This document shows positions 11,241 through 21,968 of a stretch of DNA of 64,000 nt, piece by piece (the stretch's first letter is position 1; each line of letters starts with the position of its first letter). Source of the DNA: Hirundichthys speculiger. Taxonomy: Eukaryota > Chordata > Actinopteri > Beloniformes > Exocoetidae. Under the pieces are notes generated by a model, which searched no databases, was not told the DNA's origin, and saw only the letters and a list, made by a program, of their open reading frames with translations. Where the stretch lies: contig JAGFBZ010001588.1 in the NCBI GenBank assembly GCA_018398805.1, positions 1 to 64,000 on the forward strand, read 5' to 3'. The translations under genes were made by a program, and so were the position numbers.

Positions 11241-12071
11241 TTTTTAAAAAATTGTGTTTTGATAAATGTGAGAATGACATATCTGAAGGAATTGATTCTA
11301 CTTTTATTGTTCGTCTCTTATCCCTAAGTGAAAAAAATAAGTCCATAATTGTGGACATGGTGTTTGACTGAGGAGAGAGGAATAAAATAACAGCAGCAAC
11401 ACACAGAGGAGCTAAATGTACCGAGACACGTTAGAACAAGTCAGAACACCCCGCTCAGGGCCGCATTGTATCGGCCTCCATCGCGGAATAAACACATTAC
11501 AAGGATAATGTGTGTTTTTAATGTGGAGGGGGCCCGGGGAACGGTTTGACGGGCTGGGCCCGGTTCTCGTACGGGTCTGAGAAAAAGCCTGCATTCATGG
11601 CAGAGAAGTGAGCTGGAAGAGTGGAAAAGCAGAGTGTGAATGAGCACGCCTGTCTATCAGGACCAACACGTCGCATTCACAAGCCTGCGCAAAACACTGC
11701 GCCATTCATGCTCAAAAGGCTCACGCACACACACACACATGCACACACACACACACGCGGAGCAAAGAGGGGATCTGGGCAGGCTGGTTGCAGTGGGGGA
11801 TGGAGGGCTGGTTGGGGATGGATGGCTGGGGGAGGTGTGTGGGGCAGAGGGCAACCTTTTCATTATCAAATACCAAAAACCAGTGAAAGACTCTCGAGCT
11901 TCAGCTGTAATACAAATGTTGCTACTGAGAATAAAAGAGAATAAAAAATCCGTGCTTCATTTTCACATGGATGGTTAATATTTAATCCTTAATTATATAA
12001 CATTAATAGACTGATTTGTGAAGAATCTCTCCTGTTTTACAAAAACGTACATAACGAGATTAACCTCAGGA
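11241..12071. other. Unassigned spacer with a short CA repeat
   Basis: No exon recognised. A CA-rich run lies at 11726-11757 and a GGCTGG/GGATGG-rich stretch follows at about 11770-11850. Overlapping open frames here are low-complexity. Confidence 0.35.
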
Positions 12072-14522
12072 GCTGGTAGCTGATGTCCAGGTAGCTGATG
12101 ACCTGGTAGCTGATGTCCTGGTAACTGATGTCCTGGTAGCTGATGACCTGGTAGCTGATGTCCAGGTAGCTGATGTCCTGGTAGCTGATGTCCTGGTAGC
12201 TGATGTCCTGGTAGCTGATGTCCCAGTAGCTGATGTCCTGCTAGCTGATGTCCCGGTAGCTGATGTCCTGGTAGCTGATGTCCTGGTAGCTGATGTCCCG
12301 GTAGCTAATGTCCTGCTAGCTGATGTCCCGGTAGCTGATGTCCTGGTAGCTGATGTCCTGGTGGCTGATGTCCTAGTAGCTAATGTCCTGGTAGCTGATG
12401 TCCTGATGTCCTGGTAGCTGATGTCCTGGTAGCTGATGTCCTAGTAGCTAATGTCCTGGTAGCTGATGTCCTGGTAGCTGATGTCCTGATGTCCTGGTAG
12501 CTGATGTCCTGCTAGCTGATGTCCCGGTAGCTGATGTCCTGGTAGCCGATGTCCTGGTGGCTGATGTCCCGGTAGCTGATGTCCTGGTAGCTGATGTCCT
12601 GGTAGCTGATGTCCCGGTAGCTAATGTCCTGCTAGCTGATGTCCCGGTAGCTGATGTCCTGGTAGCTGATGTCCTGGTGGCTGATGTCCTGGTAGCTGAT
12701 GTCCTGATGTCCTGGTAGCTGATGTCCTGGTAGCTGATGTCCTAGTAGGTAATGTCCTGGTAGCTGATGTCCTGATGTCCTGGTAGCTGATGTCCTGGTA
12801 GCTGATGTCCTGCTAATGTGTGTCCTGGTAGCTGATGTCCTGGTAGCTGATGTCCTGGTAGCTGATGTCCCTGGTAACTGATGTCCTGGTAGCTGAGTGT
12901 CCCGGGTAGCTGATGTCCTGATGTCCCTGATGTCCTGATGTCCTGGTAGCTGATGTCCTAGTGAGCTAATGTCCTGGTAGCTGATGTCCTGATGTCCTAG
13001 TAGTCTGATGTCCTGGTAGCTGATGTCCTGGTACCTGGTATGTCCTGGTAGCTGATGTCCTGTAGCTGATGTGTCCTGGTACCTGATGTCCTGGTAACTG
13101 ATGATGTCCTGGTAGCTGATGTCCTGGTAGCTGATGTCCTGATGATGTCCTAGTAGCTAATGTCCCTGGTAGCTGATGTCCTGGTAGCTGATGTCCTGGT
13201 AGCCTGGTATGATGTCCTGGTAACTGATGTCCTGGTAGCTGATGTCCTGGTAGCTGATGTCCTCCTGATGTCCCGGTATGTCCTGATGTGTCCTGGTAGC
13301 TGATGTCCTGGTAGCTGATGTCCTAGTAGCTAATGTCCTGGTAGCTGATGTCCTGATGTCCTAGTAGCTAATGTCCTGGTAGCTGATGTCCTGGTAGCTG
13401 ATGTCCTGGTAGCTGATGTCCTGGTAGCTGATGTCCTGGTAACTGATGTCCTGGTAGCTGATGTCCTGGTAGCTGATGTCCTGATGTCCTAGTAGCTGAA
13501 TGTCCTGGTAGCTGATGTCCTGGTGGCTGATGTCCTGGTGGCTGATGTCCTGGTAACTGATGTCCTGGTAACTGATGTCCTGGTAGCTGATGTCCCGGTA
13601 GCTGATGTCCTGGTAGCTGATGTCCTGATGTCCTAGTAGCTAATGTCCTGGTAGCTGATGTCCTGGTAGCTGATGTCCTGGTAGCTGATGTCCTGATGTC
13701 CTAGTAGCTAATGTCCTGGTAGCTGATGTCCCGGTAGCTGATGTCCTGGTAGCTGATGTCCTGATGTCCTAGTAGCTAATGTCCTGGTAGCTGATGTCCT
13801 GGTGGCTGATGTCCTGGTAGCTGATGTCCTGGTAGCTGATGTCCTGATGTCCCCTGGATGTCCTGATGTCCTGGTAGCTGATGTCCTGGTAACTGATGTC
13901 CTGGTAGCTGATGTCCCTGGTAACTGATGTCCTAGTAGCTAATGTCCTGGTAGCTGATGTCCTGGTAGCTGATGTCCTGGTAGCTGATGTCCTGGTAGCT
14001 GATGTCCTGGTAGCTGATGTCCTGGTAACTGATGTCCTGGTAGCTGATGTCCTGGTAGCTGATGTCCTGATGTCCTAGTAGCTAATGTCCTGGTAGCTGA
14101 TGTCCTGGTGGCTGATGTCCTGGTAGCTGATGTCCTGGTAACTGATGTCCTGGTAACTGATGTCCTGGTAGCTGATGTCCCGGTAGCTGATGTCCTGGTA
14201 GCTGATGTCCTGATGTCCTAGTAGCTAATGTCCTGGTAGCTGATGTCCTGGTGGCTGATGTCCTGGTAGCTGATGTCCCAGGTAGCTGATGTCCTGATGA
14301 TGTCCTGTAGCTGATGTCCCTGGTAGCTGATGTCCCGGTAGCTGATGTCCTGGTAGCTGATGTCCTGGTAATGGCTAATGTCCTGGTAGCTGATGTGCTG
14401 GTGGCTGATGTCCTGGTAGCTGATGTCCTGGTAGCTGATGTCCTGATGTCCTAGTAGCTGATGTCCTGGTAGCTGATGTCCCGGTAGCTGATGTCCTGGT
14501 GGCTGATGTCCCGGTAGCTGAC
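12072..14522. repeat. 2.45-kb minisatellite of 15-bp units (GGTAGCTGATGTCCT)
   Basis: Tandem copies of a 15-bp unit fill the interval; dividing length by unit gives on the order of 160 copies. Common variants change GGTAGCTGA to AGTAGCTAA, GGTGGCTGA or GGTAACTGA, or TCCT to TCCC. A compound block, a shortened CTGATGTCCTGATGTCC followed by AGTAGCTAATG, recurs many times, which indicates higher-order units. Because 15 is a multiple of three, the minus strand shows open Y-Q-D-I-S repeats. This is a repeat effect and not a gene. Confidence 0.97.
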
Positions 14523-15033
14523 GGCTCCTCGTCCGTCCTCCGCTGGCTTTTCTACATGCAGAGAGACGCAGGCCTGCTCCTTTTGTCGTCTGTGTTGTTC
14601 TCCAGATAACCATCGTCCACGCGTCTGTCCCGTCCGGTTATCAGCTCTGCTTCCTCCAGATGTTTTGTCTGCTGTGTTTTGATGGCGGGGGACGCATGGC
14701 GGCGTGATGGCTGGAGCTTGTTGCTTCACGTAAAGGCGCTCCTTGATTCAGATCTGCGTGTGTGGACTCGCGTTTCCTCCCCAAACGTGTCGTTTTGTTC
14801 TGCGTTTCTAAAATCTTACCGGTGAGCTCCTGTAATCGTTTGTGCAGCTCTGTGACAACCTTTGACCTTTCAGTCCCGCTGTCCCACATGTCTCCGATGT
14901 TTCCCTGGTTCAGCACATCCGATTCAAACGTTAACAGACTTGTGCGACCTTGATGACAAGCTGATGGTGATCCATTCATTTGATTCGATTTCCCGTCGCC
15001 CCACGACGAGGCTCTCACGCTAGTTGATTTCAA
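14523..15033. other. Unassigned flank of the minisatellite
   Basis: A minus-strand frame of 134 codons (14641-15045) contains a short helical-looking stretch around S-K-V-V-T-E-L-H-K-R-L-Q-E-L. I recognise no family and see no convincing splice sites, and its 5' end overlaps the Tigger-like remnant. I treat it as a chance open frame. Confidence 0.3.
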
Positions 15034-15794
15034 GTGTTTGTTCAAAATCGTCGTCAGTTTTCGTTAGTGTTTTTCGCAACTTTACGTGTGCGTGTTAACT
15101 TTTATTCACTATGGGCCCCAAGAAAGTGTCATCCTGAAAAAGTGTTCACTGGTCGGGCTACCGATCACCATGATGAAATGTGTCTTTCGCATTTCCGAAA
15201 GATTGATCAAAGCCGACAAAGGCAAACGTCTTTGGATCGGTTCTTTACAAAATAGCAGTTAGAATAAGAGAAAAATGAAATTAAAAAAAACAAACAAAAA
15301 AAACAACAGAAAAGTTAAAAAAAAGATTAATGTTTAAAAAACATGAAAATGTTTTTTTTAATTTCTTTTGAATTCATAATTTTAAGTGAAAAAGTGTGTA
15401 ACTTGTGTCCATTCGTACATACGTTTTCTCTTGGATGACAACCCTTTCCTCCTCCTCCTCCTCCTCCTCCTCCTCCTCCGTCCGAACTCCTCTTTGTCTT
15501 CCCATAGTACAGTCGCCCAGCAGCCACAAAGGTTAGCAAACAATTTTTATTCTTTAATGTACTTTATTCTTTACATTAGTATAATTGTGCAATAATCTAA
15601 ATCTAACATATATTTCTTACAGGTTTTTATGTCATTTCATGTATTATCTATAATTTATAAAAAATTACGTCCGACTTTTGGGTGCTTTGGAACAGATTAG
15701 GCCATTTATAGGGTAAAATGCGTCTCTAATTATGAAATTTTCCAATTACGAAATGACTCAGGACGAATTAATTTCATAAGTTGAGGTACCACTG
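15034..15794 (+). pseudogene. Tigger/pogo-type transposon remnant, internally deleted
   Basis: At 15111 the text ATGGGCCCCAAGAAAGT encodes M-G-P-K-K, a start typical of Tigger transposases. Within about 10 codons it passes to a C-terminal-like segment ending S-R-Q-R-Q-T-S-L-D-R-F-F, so nearly all of the DDE domain is deleted. The right end at 15776-15794 reads AAGTTGAGGTACCACTG followed by TA, the inverse of the Tigger terminus CAGTGGTACCTC. A CTC trinucleotide repeat (15446-15479) lies inside. The left terminus was not found. Confidence 0.65.
15446..15479. repeat. (CTC)n microsatellite
   Basis: An uninterrupted CTC run of about 34 bp inside the Tigger-like remnant. Confidence 0.9.
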
Positions 15795-15796
15795 TA

Positions 15797-16820
15797 TATC
15801 GGAATTGGCGTCCCTTCATCTGTCCGTCCTAACAATCTCTTCTGCAAATATTAATTTAGTAATTTTCAGCCAGAAATGAACCATCACTGATGAGCCATTT
15901 CTCTCAACTTCTCTGGTCATGGAAAGAAAATTTAATGGAAGCAACACACAGTCAAAGTCTCTCCGGCAGTTCCATTCCACTGCATTTGCTTTTTAACTGC
16001 TGCCACAAAAGTGCTTCTCTTGTGGGATCAATGATCGACTAAATGAATCCATTCAGTTTATCGTACACCAGTATGCAACAGTAATCTAGAGGAGCTTTGC
16101 TGAGAACAAAAACAGTTTTGAAGATCCCACCATCTACAGAACATGATATCATGTGTGTGTCTGTGTGCAGAGGGCCACAACTGGATGATGGTGGAGGCTC
16201 TGCGTTAAAAACAGACACCATTCTCTGCTGGACATCACTGACAGAAATCGCCGTCTGTCTGATCCACAAATGAAGAGAAGCAGTCTGCCTGCAGAGCTGG
16301 AAGAAATGAGACGACAGAGCGCAGGTGTGCTGAAGCGCCCGGGGCGGAGGAGGAGTGAGCCTAAAAACACCACCCATTCAAAACTCAACCAAGAACATGA
16401 ACACAGCCACACACAAAAAAAAGGAAATAAAACAGGAGAGGCTGCCAGACTGGATCCTGACATGACAACTAAAGGGATGCCTCAGGGTCTCTCCAGTCAG
16501 CCCTCCCCTTAGGTTTTAAGCTTCGTCGTAAAGGTCCTGAACACAAGAGACTGTTGGAAGATCTATAAACCACATGTGGGCCTGCAGTCTGAGTGCTCTG
16601 TTGGGATCATAAGGAATAAAGTCTTATCAAAACTCTCCCTGCAGCATTTGGGATGAGTTTAATAAGGATTTATAATCTTTAAGTAACAAATGCATGAACT
16701 GTTTTTTTTTCTGAAACTCTGAGACACAAAAGATAGAAGATATTATATATGTACGTTAAAGGACATATGAAAACCTTCTTCCACTTTTGATTGTTTTACA
16801 TATCAGGATATGATTTATAA
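15797..16820. other. Unassigned intergenic stretch
   Basis: I see no recognisable exon or repeat family. The 8-bp target ATTTATAA of the next element is at 16813-16820. Confidence 0.3.
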
Positions 16821-17462
16821 TAGTGCTGGGTGATATGGAAAAAATCATATATCACAATATGGACTATTTTATATCACGATAATGATATATATCACGATAT
16901 ACCATAATAAAGTATGTTTTCAGTTATTCTCTGAAAGGTTTGACAAAAATTTCATTGCTTACTTTTCAACTTTATTTTGAAAGGACATTTAGCTGAACTG
17001 TCACAAACATACATTTTAGTGCAGCAAAAACAGGTAGGTACAGAGGTACAGTAGCTTTCACATTTTTTTTTAAGTGCACAACAATTTCTGAGAGGAAAAA
17101 CACATTTTTGCACTGAAGTTCAGCTATAAAAAATAAACACAAATTATTTTTCAACTTTCTGAAATCTGTAACCTTGTAGTGCAAAGTTTGCAAACCAATA
17201 TAAAGTGTCTAAAGTAAACATCAGGGTTGAAGAGAACTCTGTTTAAGGCATTAACCATGAATAAAAGTGCAAACATAAAAGGCTACTTTGTAGAAGTAGA
17301 TATGATTCTATCAAATTTATCGTTGCAGGTTATTTAATTACATATTTGCTGTAATAATTGATAAAATTAGGTTAGAAACGATAGAAACGATAGAAGAAAA
17401 ATGGCACGATACACACTTTTCTATCGTCCCCACGATATGTATCGTCATATTGCCCAGCAATA
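16821..17462 (+). mobile_element. hAT-type short element, family C (TAGTGCTGGGYRATATG), copy 1, with 8-bp target duplication
   Basis: The ends are TAGTGCTGGGTGATATGG and, on the right, CGTCATATTGCCCAGCAATA. Exact 8-bp direct repeats ATTTATAA flank it (16813-16820, 17463-17470). Left subterminal sequence is rich in ATATCACGATA repeats and the right in CGATA/ATCGT. The interior lacks an ORF. A reverse-oriented copy with its own 8-bp duplication is in mtmr14 intron 1 (53690-54341). Confidence 0.88.
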
Positions 17463-17470
17463 ATTTATAA

Positions 17471-20400
17471 TGTAAAAAAATAAATAAATTCATTCGATCC
17501 CAATCGAGGTGGTATTCCAGGAAGCAGGTTTTATTGCTTCTTAACCTGGTAAACGGTCAAATGTTTTTGTCTTATTTTGAAGAACCGTAGTTTTCTTGTC
17601 TTAATAAGCTCCCAGAAGAACTTGTTCCTCTATTCTGAGAAGTACTTGGTCCATCATTAACCTTTTTATCACAGTTCTGATGTTCCACAGATGAAACCCG
17701 TGAACGCGCTAACCAGAGCTAACAAACACAAAGTCTGACAAGTTGAGTTGATGCACCTGCATTCAGGGTTTGCCGAACCGTCTTTCTGGAACCACACCAG
17801 TCTTAAACGTAAGCAAATACAACCTCCGCTGAGCAACATGTTGCACTGTATCATTATTCATTCAACCAAACTGAGACGCTGGTTGAGAGAAACTCACGTC
17901 ACCCCACATTCATTAACCAGATGCAGCACCTGACCAGGCAGCAGCAAGGAGCTCTCTGAGTGATGCTATCAGTGTCTCAGCCCCTCCCAGCACAAACACA
18001 CACACACACACCTACGCACACACACACACAACAGCTTCAGTTCGCCAGGTTTTGCAGGTATTTGTTAGCTCTCTAAAGGCCCCGCCGCTGCATTGTCACT
18101 GAGATCTGGACTTTGACCCGATTGCAACACCTTAATTCTTTTCTGCCGTTCTGCTGTTTATCCGCCGGTGTGTTTAGGATTATTTTTCCTGTGTCAGATG
18201 AGGTCATGCTTGACTCAAGATTACGTTTCGGTATTCAGAGGAATGACTCTCCCAGTCATCATCATGCTGTGTTTGGTTTTTACCAAAGGTGCCATAATTC
18301 ATTTTTGCCGTTATGGATGCTATCATGTTGTTGGTTCAAATGAAACCTTTTGAACCTTAGACGTGCTGTCTTTTTATCATTATTATTAATTTAAAGAGAA
18401 GAGTTTCTCTCCTGGAAACTCTTCCGAACCAGCAATACTTAAAAAAAACCCCCTTCAGAAATGTGCTGTCATGAACTTTACACATGCACCATGCTAACTG
18501 AGGCCTGAGGTGTAGCCCTTGGGTGTTGTGTGTACATGAAAAAATTAAACGAAAATACTTTATTTATCCTATAAAGGGAAATTCAATATACTCCTAAAAA
18601 AAAAAGACATCGTAGCTGTCTTGAAAGCTTTCAGCTTGACCCATAGTTGTATGGAAATGACTATAATCCTTCTCTGACTCGCTTCTCTAAGACCACTGCT
18701 GATGTCTTTTCTCCTTGACATTGTGTTTGTCTGCTTTTATACAGGTATTCAAACTTGCTGATGATCAGTTAATAAAATTCACTGGCACCTCTCTGCTTAC
18801 CCCCTTCATTTCTATTTAATCTGTGAGGGTCTAATAATTTTTTATTTCACACTGTTTCTGGTGTTTGGATTAGTTTCTGTCATGGATTATCAACAATATG
18901 AAATACGTCATTACTGATTCAACAAATCTTGAGGCCTGGTAAGAACCAGATCTTTATTCTTAGTTTCGTCGTGATGGCGTGACATGTAAAAACCCCAAAC
19001 TGAAATAGGTTTTACTTTTTAATTTACTTGCCTACAAATCTGTCTGAGTTGAAGCAGTTTTGGAAAAAAAAGACTGGTCCAAAATTCCTCCTAAACATTG
19101 TGCAGATCTGATCCAAAGATAGTGAAAGTGCTTGCGAGAGGCTGCTGTTGCTAAAGCAGCTGTTAACTCGCTTACGTTTTCCTTCAGTGCTGTGAATGTT
19201 TAACGGGTGTACTACTACGGGTCTACAAAGAAACAAGAAAAAAAAAACATAATTGTGTGCTTTCACCTTTAGCACATTGTGATTGTCAACTATTGTGACT
19301 CTAATGAAGATCAAATCACATTTTAGTGCAAATTATTAAAGAAAACCAGTTAATTACAAGGGGGTCACATACTTCTCCTCATTAGATAATTTTAGATTCC
19401 TAAAATTATTCTTTAGATATATATCTATGGTTTGCAACAATTACTTATAATTAGATGTGCATATAGTTTTTATAGGAACTATTTACACACTGTGTTCCTA
19501 AGTAAAAGCAAATACATTTTTTATTCAACATCTATTTTACATTGTCCATATTGTCCAGTAGATGGCGATGTTGCGTCAATGTTGGGTGCTGCAGGTGCTG
19601 CTTGCTGTCATTGACCATCCATCCATCCATCCATCCATCCTTCCATCCGTCAGCCTGCCCTGGTCTGTCTCCCTTTACTCCTGCACTGGACAGTTTAAAT
19701 AATTCAGGGGTTCTTCAACAGTGAAGTGATCATTTGCTGAACTCTGAAAAGTAACTGACATTTATCGGTTTACAAAGGTGATCCTGTTATATTGCAAGAT
19801 ATAAATCAATTCGACCTCAACGTAACTACGTGTTCTGTTCACGTCCCTTATATTATTATCGATAATATTTTGTAATATTACCTGAAATAGTGCACAGAAA
19901 CTATTGGGAATACTATATCTATCACCACCACCACGTTATCTATAACTGCTTCAGTTCAGGGTTGCGGATGTGCTGAAGTCTATCCCAGCTTGGTGGTGAG
20001 CACCTCACAACAAGAAGGTTCCTGGTCGCAGGCGTCACCAGGGGATTTTGCCAAGGCTTCAGCCCCAAATGTTCTGAAGGTTTTTCCATCGCCAAAGTCA
20101 AAATACGAATCCAAAATTCCCTTAAAGTAACAAATACACCATCATTTCAAACAGAAGCAAGAAGAAGACAATCTATAGCCAGTAAAGTACATTCAAGTAT
20201 CGGCCTTGTATCTTGTATTTCTTGTTGGTCACTTGTTTGCATTATGTGTTACTTGCTTTGTTATTTGTTTGTCGTAAGTTGACTTTGGTTTGATTCCATG
20301 GTTTAATAGAAGGTAATGAGTAACGCAGAAGAGTCAGGACCAGAAGAGGAAGCAGTCATGCCTGCGTATCAAAAGACATTTAGATAGACGCAAATTTCAA

Positions 20401-20864
20401 TAAAGAGGCCAGTGTCATTCTGTGTCAATACATTGGACACTTGGACTTGATCCTGTTGACTTGAAAACACTTGATATATGACCGCGAACCCAAAGATTAA
20501 AATGTGTGTTATTTTAACAGTATGCATGAATTGATTAATTTCATTCGGCACGACTTAACGCAAAGTTTCTCTCTCTCCGCTGTGTATGTAATGTGTGCAT
20601 GACCTGTTAGCACAGCCAATCAAAATGAACCAGAATGAGACTGATTAATAGTGGTTAACAAAAAACAAATGTCATTGTGCAAAACATGAAGGTCAAGGAT
20701 CACGGAGGGAGAAGGAACAACTTCCAACTTTGTTCGACATTTTAAGTTGCACAAAGAACGGTAGGTGGTACTCTGAGCTACGCTGTCTCTCATTTACATT
20801 TAACTTATAATTTCACCACTGTTAAAAGGACTTGAAATTTGTAGTTTTTGACTTGACTGTTTGG
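17471..20864. other. Gene-poor stretch before the 33-bp minisatellite
   Basis: No exon recognised. It holds short CA repeats (17995-18030), an ATCC run (19614-19640) that looks like a LINE tail, and a segment at about 18740-19390 whose edges ('gagggtctaataatttttt' and 'gggggtcacatacttctc') resemble ends of an old Tc1-related element. An L2-like scrap is near 19940-19990. Confidence 0.35.
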
Positions 20865-21785
20865 ACTCGAGACTTGAATCATGACCTGCTTGTCTCATCT
20901 CGAGCCTTGACTCAAGACTTGCCTGTCTGGACTCAAGACATGACTCACTTGTCTGTCTGGACTCGAGACTTGACTTGAGACTTGCCTGTCTGGACTCGAG
21001 ACTTGACTTGAGATTTGCCTGTCTCAACTCGAGACTTGCTTGTTTGGACTCGAGACTTGACTCGAGACTTGCTTGTCTCAATTTGAGACTTGAGTCATGA
21101 CTTGCCTGTCTGGACTCGAGACTTGACTCGAGACTTGCCTGTCTCAACTCGAGACTTGCTTGTCTGAGTGGTTCAGACTTGACTCGAGACTTGCCTGTCT
21201 GGACTCGAGACTTGACTCCAGACTTGCTTGTCTCAACTTGAGACTTGAGTCATGACTTGTCTGTCTGGACTCGAGACTTGACTCGAGACTTGCCTGTCTG
21301 GACTTGAGACTTAAGACTTGCCTGTCTCAACTCAAGACTTGACTTGAGACTTGCCAGTCTCAACTCGAGACTTGCTTGTTTCAACTCAAGACTTGACTCG
21401 AGACTTGCTTGTCTCCACTTGAGACTTGACTCAAGACTTGCCTGTCTAGACTTGAGACTTGCCTGTCTGGACTTGAGACTTGACTCCAGACTTGCCTGTC
21501 TGGACTTGAGACTTGCCTGTCTGGACTCGAGACTTGACTCGAGACTTGCCTGTCTGGACTCGAGACTTGACTCGAGACTTGCCTGTCTGGACTCAAGACT
21601 TGACTCCAGACTTGCCTGTCTGGACTCGAGACTTGACTCCAGACTTGCCTGTCTGGACTCGAGACTTGACTCCAGACTTGCCTGTCTGGACTGGAGACTT
21701 GACTCCAGACTTGCCTGTCTGGACTCGAGACTTGCCTGTCTGAACTCGAGACTTAACTCAAGACTTGAGGACAAAGACTTCAGAC
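20865..21785. repeat. Promoter-proximal minisatellite, 33-bp units (GACTCGAGACTTG...)
   Basis: The repeats consist of GACTCGAGACTT and GCCTGTCTG modules, mostly arranged as a 33-bp unit encoding L-D-S-R-L-D-S-R-L-A-C on plus and S-L-E-S-R-Q-A-S-L-E-S on minus. CTCGAG palindromes are frequent. The array ends about 160 bp before the ube2v1-like start codon, so length changes would alter the spacing of distal promoter elements. The long open frames on both strands come from the 3n unit length. Confidence 0.95.
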
Positions 21786-21874
21786 TTACTCAAGAGTTGC
21801 AAACCACTGACTTGGTTCAACCTCTGAAGACTAATAACCACACACACACTAATGGGAACACAGCAAGCATGGCT

Positions 21875-21960
21875 GAGTCAACCGCGGACGCGCGCAGCCG
21901 GAATGAACATTGTGCGTGCGCGCCACCGTAGTGTGAAGTGACAAAGATGGCGGCCGCCGC
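21875..21960 (+). promoter_or_regulatory. ube2v1: ube2v1-like core promoter: CpG-rich, YY1-type motif over the start codon
   Basis: The sequence just before the start is CpG-rich with a GTGCGTGCGCGCC block resembling an NRF1-type GCGC motif. AAAGATGGCGGC at 21943-21954 matches the YY1 consensus common at housekeeping promoters and overlaps the initiation codon. No TATA box is seen. This is motif reading only. Confidence 0.55.
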
Positions 21961-21968
21961 CGGATCAG
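21947..21968 (+). CDS. ube2v1: ube2v1-like exon 1 (coding part)
   Basis: ATG followed by GCG GCC GCC GCC GGA TCA G, then the donor gtaatt. It encodes M-A-A-A-A-G-S plus one base of Gly-8, mirroring the short alanine-rich N terminus of UBE2V1. It is too short to show as an open frame by itself. Confidence 0.85.

Noticed and set aside
14218..14613. Minus-strand D-I-S-Y-Q repeat protein
   Set aside because: Direct translation of the 15-bp minisatellite.
14641..15045. 134-codon minus ORF with a coiled-coil-like stretch
   Set aside because: Overlaps the Tigger-like remnant at its 5' end, has no homologue I recognise and no splice support.
21344..21931. 195-codon plus frame and 174-codon minus frame over the 33-bp minisatellite
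   Set aside because: Simultaneous openness on both strands with repeat-only content is a property of the unit length.
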